Of a DNA stretch of 64,000 bases, positions 49,201-59,703 are shown piece by piece. How positions within the stretch are numbered: the first letter of the stretch is position 1; every line of letters begins with the position of its first letter. This stretch comes from Hyaloscypha bicolor E (Eukaryota > Ascomycota > Leotiomycetes > Helotiales > Hyaloscyphaceae). Under the pieces are notes generated by a model that searched no databases, was not told where the DNA came from, and was given only the letters and a program-made list of their open reading frames with translations. Made by a program: the position numbers and the translations under genes. Location of the stretch: NCBI RefSeq assembly GCF_002865645.1, contig NW_020194684.1, forward strand, positions 3,883,952 through 3,947,951. The letters are read 5' to 3'.

Positions 49201-49883
49201 TACTTCGAAGTAAGCCGTGACATTTTCTCATCCAACAAGACCGTCTCCCTGGACTTCGGTAATCGCAGTTGTTCTGGAGAGCAGGAAATGACATCGCAAA
49301 TGTAGTCAAACGCTCGTCCAATGGTCATTCGTACAGCCTCGATGAGCTCGGCAGGGAGATTTGCGGCCTTTCCTTTGCCTTTGCTCTGTGATGCTTCATC
49401 GTGTGCTGTATGTATCGCGCAATGCACAGGAAGTCTCCATGCCTCTGGGTCTCCGCAATCGCAACAACCGCTGTTGCCCAAGGATACGCTGACGTACACC
49501 ATGTGCCCAGTATGATCTGAAGAATCGTAGCAACGACTGCAGAGCACGCAGGTATCGTCTGTACTGCATGTCTTACACCTATATGTAGCTTCACCAGCTT
49601 TGAAGATATGCCCACATGCTTTGCCTCTTGCTGCCTCGGTGAACTCGTCCCCATCAGCCCCGCCTTGTGCCTTTCTCAGCTTCCAGGTTGCATTTGGAAG
49701 GGGTCGAGTATTGTCAGGAAAGAAGAGTCGTAGATAATCTGGTCGTCCGCCTGCGAGAGACCAGAAAAGATTCTGTAGGAGTGCATTCTCAGCGGCTTCT
49801 GTGTACCTATTCTGATAAACGCGGGGTTGAGTCTTGAGGAATTCGCAGAGCTGCTGCTCTTGTGTCGACATCGTCTCCATCAT
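43290..49883 (-). CDS. UBR1: E3 ubiquitin ligase UBR1 (N-recognin of the N-degron pathway)
   Basis: Recognises destabilising N-terminal residues and ubiquitinates the protein with a Rad6-type E2. Two exons (49883-43615, 43557-43290) are joined by a 57-bp GTCAGT...CCAG intron in phase 2, giving 2178 aa, the expected size for fungal UBR1. The UBR zinc box spans ~residues 91-155 (GKACGHIFKAGEATYRCKTC, CSRCYDSSDH, GCCDCGDPEAW). A ClpS-like type-2 degron site follows (~238-310, ALLLWNDEKHTVNEVRDQV). An acidic disordered stretch lies near 460-530. A RING-H2 domain spans ~1380-1525 (CILCQEE, GCGHIMHYKCFE, CPLCK). The C-terminal autoinhibitory domain crosses the intron (GAQQHMLK-CQKNIGLFINIRKC) and ends DINNGGWETI, the conserved family terminus. 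The start is MMETMSTQEQ, the first ATG pair in frame. Confidence 0.96.
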
Positions 49884-50466
49884 GTCTGATCGAGAGCTTC
49901 TCGCATATCGTATCTTTAGATTGTGTAACAGCCCAAGGAGAGATAGACTCGTGGCGTTGTGGTGTTGTCGATTTGAGTGCCTCGTTGGTGCAGTTGTAAC
50001 GGCCGAAGCTATTGGCAAGGCACAGCCAGGCAAGTCCCAAAATCGCGATCGAAGCTGACGGACTCTTTTACCGAGATAGAAACGAACCAGTCACTCCTTT
50101 GCGCCGATACGTCACAGTAATTATCCTGTCGATGTTGTGGCACTGTGATTGAGCAAGTCCGAGTGGAGGCAATGGATATTTTGTCATCAAGTAGCTCGGC
50201 CGGACAAAGAAGGCTGCCAAAGCTTATGCCAACCAAGTCCCCCTAACTTTTTCTATGGGCCAATAAATCCAGACAAAGGGTAGAATTTCGGGCAGAATTT
50301 AATGGTGCTTGTCTCATGCAAAATTGTTGGGCAGAAGGTGGTACAATGCTTCTTTTATACAGCCCCAATACAGTACCTCCAGGCCGATGCTCCCCTTCTA
50401 TGATAGACCACGTCTCTTCTTCCTGCCCAATACACAATGCACTGTCCCTCCTTCAACTCTCCGCCT
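49884..50466. other. intergenic between QCR9 and UBR1
   Basis: 583 bp with no gene seen. It should contain the UBR1 promoter and the QCR9 3' UTR. Confidence 0.45.
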
Positions 50467-50938
50467 CTATTCATCGTCTCCGCCCTCAGCCTCGACATAT
50501 TTCGACCGGATATCCTTCCATTGTCGCTGTCATCGTGCATCAGTCCACATTCCCAACAAGCTCACCGCAGAGAAACATACGCCTTTGTTGAGGTTGTCCC
50601 AGATCCTATCCGTTACTGTGTCATATGCCCTATTTTTATCCGTCAGCTCGTGGTTCCCCTATCAGCTGGTGTCTCCACATGAGCGTACATCTCGAATCCG
50701 AATGCCCCCGCAAAAATGACACCGAGAAAGACATAGTTCTTTCGGAAGAGGAAGCTGAAACCAGAATACCATTAGCTATCGAACCCCTAGCATAGAATTG
50801 ATCTCTGCCCACTTCGGAGGGCATGGGAGTTAATCGGGTGACTTGCTTGTAGAGTGGACGACCGGCTGACGCCTGCAATTGAACGAGTCAGCTTGCTCTG
50901 GGAGCGTCACAATTCATATCAGGACCTCTACTTACCAT
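50467..50938 (-). CDS. QCR9: cytochrome bc1 complex subunit 9 (QCR9)
   Basis: A small single-span subunit of respiratory complex III in the inner mitochondrial membrane. Five exons: 50938-50936 (the ATG only), 50872-50847, 50754-50689, 50629-50581 and 50526-50467; total 204 nt, 67 aa. The product contains ASAGRPLYNFLFRKNYVFLG, a membrane span (VFLGVIFAGAFGFEM), TVTDRIWDNLNKG and RQWKDIRSKYVEA, which is QCR9 almost residue for residue in family terms. Introns are 63, 92, 59 and 54 bp. The second must use a GC donor (GCAAGT at 50846), because the adjacent GT site would shift the frame, whereas GC gives the conserved LYN. The start is fixed by the donor directly after ATG. Divergent from PYM. 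Confidence 0.93.
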
Positions 50939-51246
50939 TGTGAATTACGTGACTGCGTGCGCGAAAGATCAGACAGGGAGAGTAGTGGCTGGTTGTTGGT
51001 GAAGTGTTTGCCATTCGGAAGCTTGAGAAGGTTTTAGCTTCGATAGGAAGGAGACTAAACCGCTTTCGGTGCGAATTCACAGCCTCGCGGGCTCACGGGT
51101 TTCCTACATTTTCAAGCATCAAACCTTTGCAATTCCCACCCACAAACCGTGCGGTAGGGTGCCAATTGCTTCACATTGCGAAATCTCCCTTCACACGGTC
51201 AATATAACTCCATTACAGGGCATTCGCACAATCAACCACTGCCAAG
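50939..51246. promoter_or_regulatory. bidirectional promoter region of QCR9 and PYM
   Basis: 308 bp between divergent start codons. It must contain both promoters. No specific motif is claimed. Confidence 0.55.
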
Positions 51247-51837
51247 ATGCCCTCCGTGCCGACCCCCTCCAAGGCCGGCATTGTCGAAACCAACACCGGC
51301 GAAAGACACATCCCTTCCTCAGTACGACCGGACGGATCAAAGCGAAAAGAAATCAAGATTCGTCCCGGCTACAAGCCACCGGAAGACGTTGAAGTCTACA
51401 AAAACCGCACCGCAGATGGATTCAAGAACCGTGGAAGTGGTGGAGTCCCTGGAGCAGAGGGGCTAAAGGACGATAAAGATGAAATACCAGCCACAAGCAA
51501 CAAGAATGCAAAGAGGAGAGAGGCAAGAAAGAAGGCAAAGGCTGCCGAAGAAGGTGGCGACAAGGTGAAGGAGGAATCGAGCGCCGCTGAAACAAAAGAA
51601 GCGAGCAAGGCTGAGGAGGTCGACCCGGAAGTGGAAAAGGAAAAGAAGGCTAGGAATCTCAAAAAGAAGCTGAAGCAGGCTAGGGAATTGAAGGAGAAGA
51701 AGGAAGGTGGAGCTGCCTTGTTGCCGGAGCAATTTGCTAAGGTGATCAAGATCAACGAGCTCATCAGGGAATTGGACGCTCTGGGATTTGACGCAGAAGG
51801 CGAACCTAAGGTTAAAAAGGAAGACCTCACTTCCTGA
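51247..51837 (+). CDS. PYM1: PYM (partner of Y14-Mago), exon-junction-complex disassembly factor
   Basis: Single exon, 196 aa. The N-terminal Mago-binding domain is clear: ETNTGERHIPSSVRPDGS, then KEIKIRPGYKPPEDVEVYKN (~residues 14-60). The middle is a charged, Lys/Glu-rich disordered and coiled-coil region, and the C-terminus contains the conserved LPEQFAKVIKINELIRELD segment. PYM binds the Mago-Y14 heterodimer and ribosomes to recycle exon-junction complexes in the cytoplasm. Length and domain order match fungal PYM proteins. Confidence 0.93.
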   Translation: MPSVPTPSKAGIVETNTGERHIPSSVRPDGSKRKEIKIRPGYKPPEDVEVYKNRTADGFKNRGSGGVPGAEGLKDDKDEIPATSNKNAKRREARKKAKAAEEGGDKVKEESSAAETKEASKAEEVDPEVEKEKKARNLKKKLKQARELKEKKEGGAALLPEQFAKVIKINELIRELDALGFDAEGEPKVKKEDLTS

Positions 51838-52415
51838 GTTGGAAAGCGTATTTTGGGAGGGATGAAATTATGGGTGTTCAGATGCACATTGACCATTGGC
51901 GTGGAGTTGGGGATTGGGTTAACAAGCGGCGTATAGAGGATTTGAAGCAGCTGGAAAGCTCTCTGATTAGATGAATCCTCTGGTATAGATAACGCCAGGT
52001 CGTGAAGATAAATTCTAAATTTGTCTTTTACACTGCAGGTGTTGTCCCTAATGTGTGCATGAGACATCAAAACATAACTTCTAATCCGAATCTGATGAAC
52101 ATTTTCATTCTCCTTTCAAGACTTTTCTTTATTTTAAACAAAAGCGGGGGAGGGACGCTCCTGAAAATCCAGATAATGAAATGTCCGTTTATCACAGCTA
52201 TTCCTAGATGAATTCCTTGAAGGTTGAAGGCTCGAAAGGGGTCAAGACTCGTTTGCCCCTGACCAAACTTTCCTGCTTGCTTATCTCCCACTCTTCGGGT
52301 TCACTTTGATTCAACTCTATATCAAGAGGTACAGCCACCGATCTCTTCAACAAAACATCTCACCAGATGAGCTCATTTCAAATCTAACAACTGGCTATCA
52401 AAAAAAAGTTTTACA
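51838..52415. other. intergenic, nothing recognised
   Basis: 578 bp between PYM and the nucleoside hydrolase gene. Only short ORFs. Confidence 0.45.
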
Positions 52416-53760
52416 ATGGTTGTAGAAACGAAAATCCCAGTCTGGTTGGACTGTGACCCGGGTGAGCACTACCTCCGTCGATTGAATTGAGCTGCGCTAA
52501 CAACATTCTCTAGGACACGATGTGAGTCTATACATATGGCTTCTCCTCTTGCTGAATACGAGATCCTGTGTCTCCTCATCAAGAATGCTTTTATCCTCCC
52601 AGATTCAAATTTTGCATCCAAGTCACATGATCAACACCTCTGGAAAACAACAATATCCTCTCTTTTTAAAGCATCATTCTATGTCAAGAAGCAAAAGCTA
52701 ACGACCACAGGACGCCTTCGCTATCCTCCTCGCAGCTTATCACCCCTCCTTATCCCTCCTCGGAATTTCCACCGTCCACGGGAACTCCTCCCTCCCCCAC
52801 ACAACCTACAACGCAACCTCGATCCTCACCGCAATCGGCCGTCCACAAATACCCGTCTACCCCGGTGCCTCATCTGGTCTCACACGCCCGGCCGTTCATG
52901 CAGATGCAATCCACGGGGAGTCGGGCCTCGACGGGACCTCTCTCCTTCCCATCCCCGCTGTTCCCCATGTCGACGAGCCAGCCGTCCAAGCTATGGCTGC
53001 TGCTCTCCTCGCAACTCCAAAGGATACCGCATGGATAATAGCAACTGGTGCTTTGACGAACATTGCCCACCTTCTCACGAGCTATCCCGACGCAGCGGGG
53101 CATATCAAAGGTCTTTCGATCATGGGAGGGGCGGTTGGCGATGGCTTTACCACAGCACCACTTGGGACAGTTGACGCGAAAGAGAGGATAGGAAATTGGT
53201 CTCAGTGGGCTGAATTCAATATCCTCGTTGATCCTGAGGCTGCTGATTTTCTCTTCCAACATCCAGCTCTGAACAAGAAGACGACTCTCATTCCGTTAGA
53301 TGTCACGCATCTTGTTCTGGCGACGAAGGATGTTCAGTCACTTTTGTTGAATGGGAAGGATGGGAAGGCAAAAACGACTTTGAGGGTTATGCTAGTTGAA
53401 TTGCTCTTATTCTTTGCGAAGACTTATGCAGAGGTATTCGGTATCACGGAGGGCCCGCCACTGCATGATCCGTTGGCGGTGGCTGTTGTGTTGGACGGAA
53501 TAGTTGATGCTGAGATTCCGTTTTATGACTTCAAGGAAATGGGCAAGAGGGAGAGGTATGCGGTGCATGTTGTTACCGAGGGATCGCACGAGGATGCACA
53601 AGCTGGTGCCGAGACGGGGAGAACGATTGTGAAGTTGTTACCCGAAGGAGAAGAAGGCGTGAAGATCCCAAGGGGTTTAGATTTCGGCAGGTTTTGGAGT
53701 GTACTCGAGGATTCCTTAGAGACGGCTGATAAGCTCATTAAGGCTAAGGGGGGTTTATAA
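52416..53760 (+). CDS. inosine-uridine preferring nucleoside hydrolase
   Basis: Hydrolyses the N-glycosidic bond of ribonucleosides in purine/pyrimidine salvage. Three exons: 52416-52461, an 8-nt microexon 52514-52521, and 52711-53760; total 1104 nt, 367 aa. The N-terminal calcium/catalytic motif DCDPGHDDA (residues 12-20) is split over all three exons: exon 1 ends after the first base of Gly16, the microexon supplies GHD, and exon 3 begins with the next Asp. Further family motifs are TVHGNSS, IIATGALTNIAH, LSIMGGAVG, EFNILVDPEAA and PLHDPLAVAVVLD. Both introns have clear sites (GTGAGC...CTAG and GTGAGT...ACAG with a CTAAC branch site). The second intron, 189 bp, is long for this window. The gene is convergent with RED, 48 bp between stops. 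Confidence 0.92.
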
Positions 53761-53808
53761 CTGCAACGTTCTGAAATCGTCTTTCGCATTTCTGTGATAC
53801 GTGGCAAG

Positions 53809-55502
53809 CTACTTTTCAGCTTTCCTCCGCTCAAGCACCTTCATCACATCAGCCGCACTATTAGCATCCCCCTTACGCTTCTTAGGACCCCGTTTCCGCT
53901 TGCCCTTCCCATCGCCCTTCCATCCTTCGTCGCCATCGTCATCCTTACTTCCCCACTCCGATAATTTCATTTTCTTCTCCTCAAAGTCTTCTTCGTCTGC
54001 AAATCTGCTGCTGCCAAAACCCATGTCCATATCTTGGGCATCTCTGTCGTCTTGTTGCACCATCTTCTTACGTCGAGCTGCTTTGGCAGCCTCTTCTTCG
54101 CTTTCTGCCTCCTTGGAAATTGGGTTGAGTGTTGACGCTTTTTTGAGTGCGGCAAGAATTGTAGGATCCAGCATCGGTTTTGGTCCAGAGGTATCAGATG
54201 ACGGTTCTGGTTTGGACTCGCCAAAGTAATTTCTCGGTCCTGTTGGTTGTTTTGGCTTTGGTGGTGGAGCCATACTTCCAGGGGCTGATTCCTCCAGAAT
54301 TGACTCTTTCTCGGGCTTCTTCTCCTTCGGCTCCGAAACCTCGCCTTCTTCTCCTTCCTCCTCAGAATCCTCATCCTCCAAATCTGCTAATGGGTCGTAA
54401 TCATCTCCCGCACCCTCGAAGATGTCATCTTCTTCCTCTTCTACCTCCGCCGGCTTGAGAATTTCCGGGACATCCATCCCTAAAGGCACGGCATCTTTGT
54501 CGGGCATCAATAATCCATGGCCCTTCTCGACGGCTGGCTTTTGCACCTGGACTTTCCTAACCTTCCTCTTCTCATTGCCATCCTCATCAACTGTAATCAG
54601 TACCTCCCTCCCTTTACTATCCCTCTCAATCCTACTTTCTCCCCTTCTATCTCCAACCTTCTTGAACCTCGAGCCTAAAGACGGCTGTGCGGCTTCCTTC
54701 GCCGCCAATCTCGCAGCCTTCAGCTCTGCTAAAATCTGGTCTCGATTCCGCTTCTTCCCCGTCAAAGCAGGAGGCGCCATCTCCCCCTTCTTCTTCTCTT
54801 TCTCCTTATGGATAGCCTCAACCTCCCTCTCCTCCAACCTCTCAAACTCATCATCAACATCCTCTTCTCTGGTATCAACTTGTCCTTCCTCTCTCTTCCC
54901 CGTTCTCCCCTCCAACACATCCTCCGTAGTCAGCTCTCCCCTCTTAACTCTCTCAAGCATACTCCTATCCAACCCCTTCACCAACCCCGCCCGCTCCACC
55001 CCCGCCTCGTCACCCAGAATCTCTTCCCTTAGCTTCTCAAAAGTCGCCTCATCAATTTGCTGCAGCTTCATCATCTCCTCTAACGCCTTAACCCTCTGCA
55101 CCTTCTCACTATCTTCCTCTCCCTCTTCTCCAACTCTTTGTTTCGCGCGGTCGACATAGCCTTCTGGCAACTTGGCACCTTTCGGCGCTGCACTGCTGCG
55201 GAATTTCTTGGTGGTTTGGGAAGAGTTGCGTTCGGCGAGTTGGCGAGCAAAGTCGTTGGAGCTGCTGTAACCTGCTACTGTACGTCTGGAGACAAAATCG
55301 GTTAATACTGCTCAAATTCAAAAATCCAAATAAGGAGAAGGGGTGCGTACGGTGTCATAGGAATCGAGCTGCGCATCCGCGAGCCCAGCGCAGATGGGGT
55401 TGCGCCATTTCGACTTTGCGTAGTCTTATCTGACGGGGAAGAAGAAGAGCCTTGCCGCGCGGGGGTATCAAGGACGAGCTTTCGGAATTGTGAGTTGTTC
55501 AT
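53809..55502 (-). CDS. RED/IK family spliceosome protein
   Basis: Two exons (55502-55351, 55285-53809) flank a 65-bp GTACGC...CCAG intron in phase 2, giving 542 aa. The N-terminal RED domain is visible: MNNSQFRKLVLDTPARQ, ALGSRMRSSIPMTPRTVAGY, then NDFARQLAERN, KKFRSSAAPKGAKLPEGYVD, RVKALEEMMKLQQIDEATFE and VKGLDRSMLERVKRGE. The rest is highly charged (acidic runs near residue 330, a Lys/Arg-rich nuclear-type C-terminus). RED/IK (Smu2) is a component of the spliceosomal B complex. Fungal members share this N-terminal block; the C-terminal RED region is less evident here. Confidence 0.9.
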
Positions 55503-56064
55503 CCTGATGTTGTGGCTGGATGGGAAAGTTGGAGGTGAGAGGTTCTTCAGCCTCGCGAGAAAAATTAGCGCCTCGACGCCTGAAGCGCCACTGTGGGTCG
55601 CTCGCTAAAGCTCCTTCCCCCCTTTGTTTGTGGAGCGAGCTTGGAAGACATCACTTCAACGGAATTAACTATCAGAATACAACGAAAACAGAGAGCATCC
55701 GCGAGAAACCAGATTTTTGCCTTTTCAAGCTTTGGGATGTTAAAAAGCAACGTTTGTTATATTGTGGGTCTATGATAGGACCGACCCGACCCGTCCCCGC
55801 GGACTAGCATATTTGAAATCAACAAACGAGGACTGTGACTCGGTTTGCCTTCAACTGCTCCTTCCCTATGCAAAAATTTTGGTGCCTCAAGTGTTGAACT
55901 TTGTGAATCCGATGGACGCGCCACATTTCTTGAGTGTTCAAACCCACCCCACTTTGTGCCTTCTCCATCACCACACGTACTAGACTGTTTAAATGTTCCA
56001 CCCAAGCTGGAACGTTTTTCACTACCCGCAACCCTATACCAAGTGTACTCTGCTTACGCGCCCT
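55503..56064. other. intergenic, nothing recognised
   Basis: 562 bp between the RED start and the small zinc-ribbon ORF. It includes the RED promoter. No gene motif seen. Confidence 0.45.
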
Positions 56065-56231
56065 CTACCTAAGAGGTGGCTGTGGCCGGGTCCATAAGGG
56101 CTGAGTGTGGAAGGTACAGTGTGGACAAGCTTGGTGGCCACAATTCCTGCACACAGTATCCAATCTGGATTCTGTAGGGGGCCCTCTTGGGGGTGGGGGG
56201 GTCCACATTCGTAACATATCATGATCAACAT
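56065..56231 (-). pseudogene. small zinc-ribbon-like ORF, apparently frameshifted
   Basis: From an ATG at 56231 one minus-strand frame reads MLIMICYECGPPHPQEGPLQ (a C-x2-C pair) and goes on to NPDWILCAG. Near 56155 a second frame takes over with VCRNCGHQACPHCTFHTQP and ends at TAG 56067-56065, giving a second and third pair of cysteines. Reading the two halves as one zinc ribbon needs a one- or two-base shift in a region next to C7 and C5 runs. A TATATAA-like promoter element lies about 150 bp upstream (56374-56381), so it may be transcribed. It could equally be two unrelated chance ORFs, one of them the 46-codon ORF starting at MWTPPPP. Confidence 0.35.
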
Positions 56232-56475
56232 ATTGTTGGTTTCGTTGGCTCTATGTATGTAGTAAACTGAAGGTTTAATCAAATGGTTGGTGTTGATGAA
56301 GGGTTGGCTGTGGTGTCGTCTGCTTGTGAGTGATTGTAACTGCGGAAAGGTTTCAGTCTGGGAAAAGAGGTGGATATTATATAAGCCTAGAGGAAAGGAA
56401 TCCAACTCTTGAATTTAGCTCTTGACCGTGGAGCAAAAGGGTTCATGCAGGTAAGTTATAATCGAATCGTTAATA

Positions 56476-58809
56476 ATAGTCGGACTTAACGTCACGACTA
56501 AAGGGGCCCAACCCTTTAGTCGGGGAAAGCGAGATGTCCCGCACCAAATAAAATCCTTAATAACTTGAAACCTTAACCTTTTTAAATAATTCTAAGTAAT
56601 AGAATCAAAATATAAGCCTTGTAAACGAAATTCAATTCTTTAAATCTTAAAAAAAGATGTGGGTAGAAAGTTATTAAGGTTTTAATAATAAAATCGCGAG
56701 GAATACCAAAATAGTACAGGTTTTAGCGCGTTTTTGACGAAAAGCGGTACACTTAAAAATGGGTGCACCAAAAGTTACCTAAATTATTTTCAACCACCAA
56801 TTGCTCCACCAAACCACGTCCGAATTAGATGAGAAGTAGATAAATTTACTCCCCTGAAGTAGCTCTTGCTAATGATAAGAGCAAATTATAGCTCCTTACC
56901 TAAGCCCGCGCGCATCGCGGCCATCCACGATCTTCTCGCACAACCGGAGCAGAACCGGGAGCTCCTTGAGCAGTGGTACGATAATTTCGATTTTGGATGG
57001 GAAACAGGGTGCTCCCGTAGTGTTTTTATGGCTGGGGAAGACTTCGATTATTATAATGGATAACTGTGGTATATACTGGAGTCAGAGGGTGCTTGATATG
57101 TGCCAGAAGTGGGAGGGGGGCGGGGGGAATCTGGATACATTGGTTGCCTCCTTATTGCCCAATTTTGAACCCAATTAAGGAGAGCTTTTACGATATTAAG
57201 TCTAATATGCAAAAGAACTGCAGAAAAGTCCATGGGAAATATCTAAACTTTGGGGATTATCTGATTAATACCATTTGAAGGTTTGGACGGGGGCCAGAGG
57301 CAGCTAGGAAGGCTAGAGGGCACTTTTATAATTCAGGATATCGTAATTTCCCTATAGAATTAGTATAGAATTAATGGAATCGCTATATTTAATATTACTT
57401 AAAGTTCTAGTGATTTTAATATTACAAAATATGGTTCCAAAATCACTTGTTACTTTACCAGAGAGCCGACATTAATACTAATTAAAAAATACCATGGTTC
57501 TTAATAACCACAACTACTATTAAAAAAACGAAAGCAGATTTAGAATCGTAGGAAATAGCTCTTTTAATGGTTCTAATATATAAAAATCCTACGGTGTGAT
57601 TGCAAAAATATTTAGTATAAGGGAAAAACTCCAAATATTGACAAACTCGACTAAAAACAATGACCATAACGCCAGTAATAACTCTCTCCAAAAGAGATTA
57701 AAATCCTGTAATCTGATTAGTCTATCCCTCTCCTTCCCAAACTAGTACCAAGTAGAAATCAAGGGGGTAGCTCGTTAACCTCGATTCTAAATATCATTCT
57801 CCCACCACCCCCCAATCGCCTTGTAATCGTCATCTAATAGCCCAGAACTTATAAACTCTTGATAATCCTGCTTTTGTGAGTTGCCTATACCATGGTGGAA
57901 GCTAATTTCGTCTTCAGGATATATGCCAAAGACAATATCTGGCTGAATTAAGTCTTTATTTGAGTATCTGGAATGGTGCTTTGGAATAGGGTTTCGAATG
58001 GGACTTTTGAATGGAGCTACCATATTAGTAATCGGTGCCGCTGAGTACCTATATTCGATATAAAAGACTAATTAGCTTCTGAATTCCATACGGCATGCCA
58101 AAGGGAGACTTTAGCCTTTATAACAAAGAGAAATTCCCATGAAATGTCATACTAGCCCCCGATTTTTCCATTGCCTTTAGCTATTTTAGCTCAGCCTTCT
58201 CCTCTAATACCATAGATATCAAATTACTAATATCTGCGCATCGATATTAATAAAAAAGGGCAAATTGGTTCGTGGACAGGGGAGAAGTTGGGTTTGCTAA
58301 GAATTCGGCTCGATGTACAGGCTCAATAGCTACAAATTCGGGGGAGGGAAGGAGGGGGTGGATCGTAATCTGCTTATATCATTAGCAAGAGCTACTTCAG
58401 GGGAGTAAATTAATCTACTTCTCACCTAATTCGGACGCGGTTTGGTGGAGCAATTGGTGGTTGAATATAATTCAGTACCATTTTTTTCAAGGTACCACTT
58501 TTCGTCAAAAACGCGCTAAAACAGGGAGTTTTTGCATGTTACTGTAAGAATTATTTGTTCGTGACCGTTTCGCGAGTATTAAACCTACGACTTTTGCTTA
58601 GTTATAAATTTTTATTCTTTTACTTAAAACTTTAGTCCTTAAGTATGCAAGAGGTAATTATGAGATCGCGAATAAAACGTATTAATTGGATTTTCTATAG
58701 CTAGTTCTTAATATTGTTTTTTAGAAGGCAAAAAAGGCCGAAACGGGACAACTCGCTTTCCCCGACTAAAGGGTTGGGCCCCTTTAGTCGCGACGTTAAG
58801 TCCGACTAT
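56476..58809. mobile_element. decayed Tc1/mariner-like (DDE_3) transposon, 2.33 kb, TA target duplication
   Basis: The left end (56476-56541) and the reverse complement of the right end (58744-58809) are about 66-bp inverted repeats with few mismatches, beginning ATAGTCGGACTTAACGTC and flanked by TA. Each repeat contains its own hairpin: GACTAAAGGG pairs with CCCTTTAGTC. A second, subterminal inverted similarity links about 56715-56880 with 58380-58530. The interior carries transposase debris at 56866-57278 and unrelated short ORFs (for example 57787-58023, minus). Confidence 0.85.
56866..57278 (+). pseudogene. transposase remnant, DDE_3 superfamily endonuclease
   Basis: Fragments in different plus-strand frames align in order with a DDE transposase: PARIAAIHDLLAQPEQ (HTH-side region), IIMDNCGIYWSQRVLDMC (second catalytic Asp), then WIHWLPPYCPILNPIKESFY (third catalytic acidic residue in NPIKES) and CRKVHGKYLNFGDYL. 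The frame changes at least twice around 57050-57130, where a G-rich run occurs, and the region holding the first Asp appears deleted. Not functional. Confidence 0.8.
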
Positions 58810-59343
58810 TAACAGTGGGTTAATATCATTTATTTAATCCCATCCTCAATGAACATTCAAAGTACGTGTAGGACTACTGTGTTACTCGACAATAGTGGTT
58901 TGTTTTGCCATCTTGATGTTTCAACAACGTGTCTTATAGCTTGAACTACTGGGATTTGAATGCTCCAAGACTTGAAAGCACTTTTTGGAAGCATGGGGCC
59001 CCAGTGAATCAATAATTTTCCCAACATCGAGTGGATTTGGAACTTCATTGTTCACAGCTCGTTTGGCATTTGAGAAGCTATGGAAGAATGAATAATATTG
59101 ACCGTTGGCCAAGGGGTCAGAAACTCTACAATGTCGAATAGCTGTCAAATTCAGCGAAACCAGTGGAATATGACAGCTTATCTAGCAATCTATAAATTCC
59201 CGTCTTTCTTACATCGTCAAGCTTCTCCCCCTTCATTACTTTGAGATAGACACCAATACCACATTAACGCTTTTTCACGCCACGGATACTAACGCAGCAA
59301 ATAATACCTATTTAATCAACTCCTCAACAGCGACCCGAACACC
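58810..59343. other. intergenic, nothing recognised
   Basis: 534 bp between the transposon and the hypothetical gene. It holds short ORFs only and probably the promoter of that gene (an A/C-rich leader precedes the ATG). Confidence 0.4.
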
Positions 59344-59703
59344 ATGGTGTGGACCGAAGCTGAGTTAGATGCCCTCCGTGGACTCTACTATCAAAGCCAC
59401 AGTTATAACAGACAGGCGGGGTTTGGTAGAGAGCATGGTGGTTTGACATATGCACAGATGGCTACCGAAATGGACAGGATTGCAGCCAGGGAGAACTGGG
59501 ATCCTGACAGGCAACGCCAATACAACAGTAGAGTGATAGAAGGCCAGCTACAGAGGCAGCGGTTTCGTCCTCCAGAGTACCTTATGGCTCCCTACTCAGG
59601 ACCCCAGGGACCCTCTGGCTACATACGGCCTAATTTCAACTTCCAATCAACTAGGAGTGGAGGGAGAGAATGGTGCATAGGTAGACTAGATCATAGAAAA
59701 TAA
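59344..59703 (+). CDS. hypothetical protein, 119 aa, possible Myb/SANT-like helix region
   Basis: Single exon. The N-terminal half (WTEAELDALRGLYYQSHSYN through LTYAQMATEMDRIAAREN to YNSRVIEGQLQRQRF) has the look of a short three-helix, Trp-initiated Myb/SANT-like or HTH fold. The remainder is Pro/Gly/Tyr-rich. No signal peptide or membrane span. Good ATG context (ACACCATGG) and codon use support a real gene, but the family is not recognised and the DNA-binding suggestion is only by appearance. Confidence 0.55.
   Translation: MVWTEAELDALRGLYYQSHSYNRQAGFGREHGGLTYAQMATEMDRIAARENWDPDRQRQYNSRVIEGQLQRQRFRPPEYLMAPYSGPQGPSGYIRPNFNFQSTRSGGREWCIGRLDHRK

Noticed and set aside
53801..55159. Long plus-strand Ser-rich ORFs opposite RED
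   Set aside because: Antisense shadows of the highly charged RED coding sequence, which has family motifs and a valid intron.
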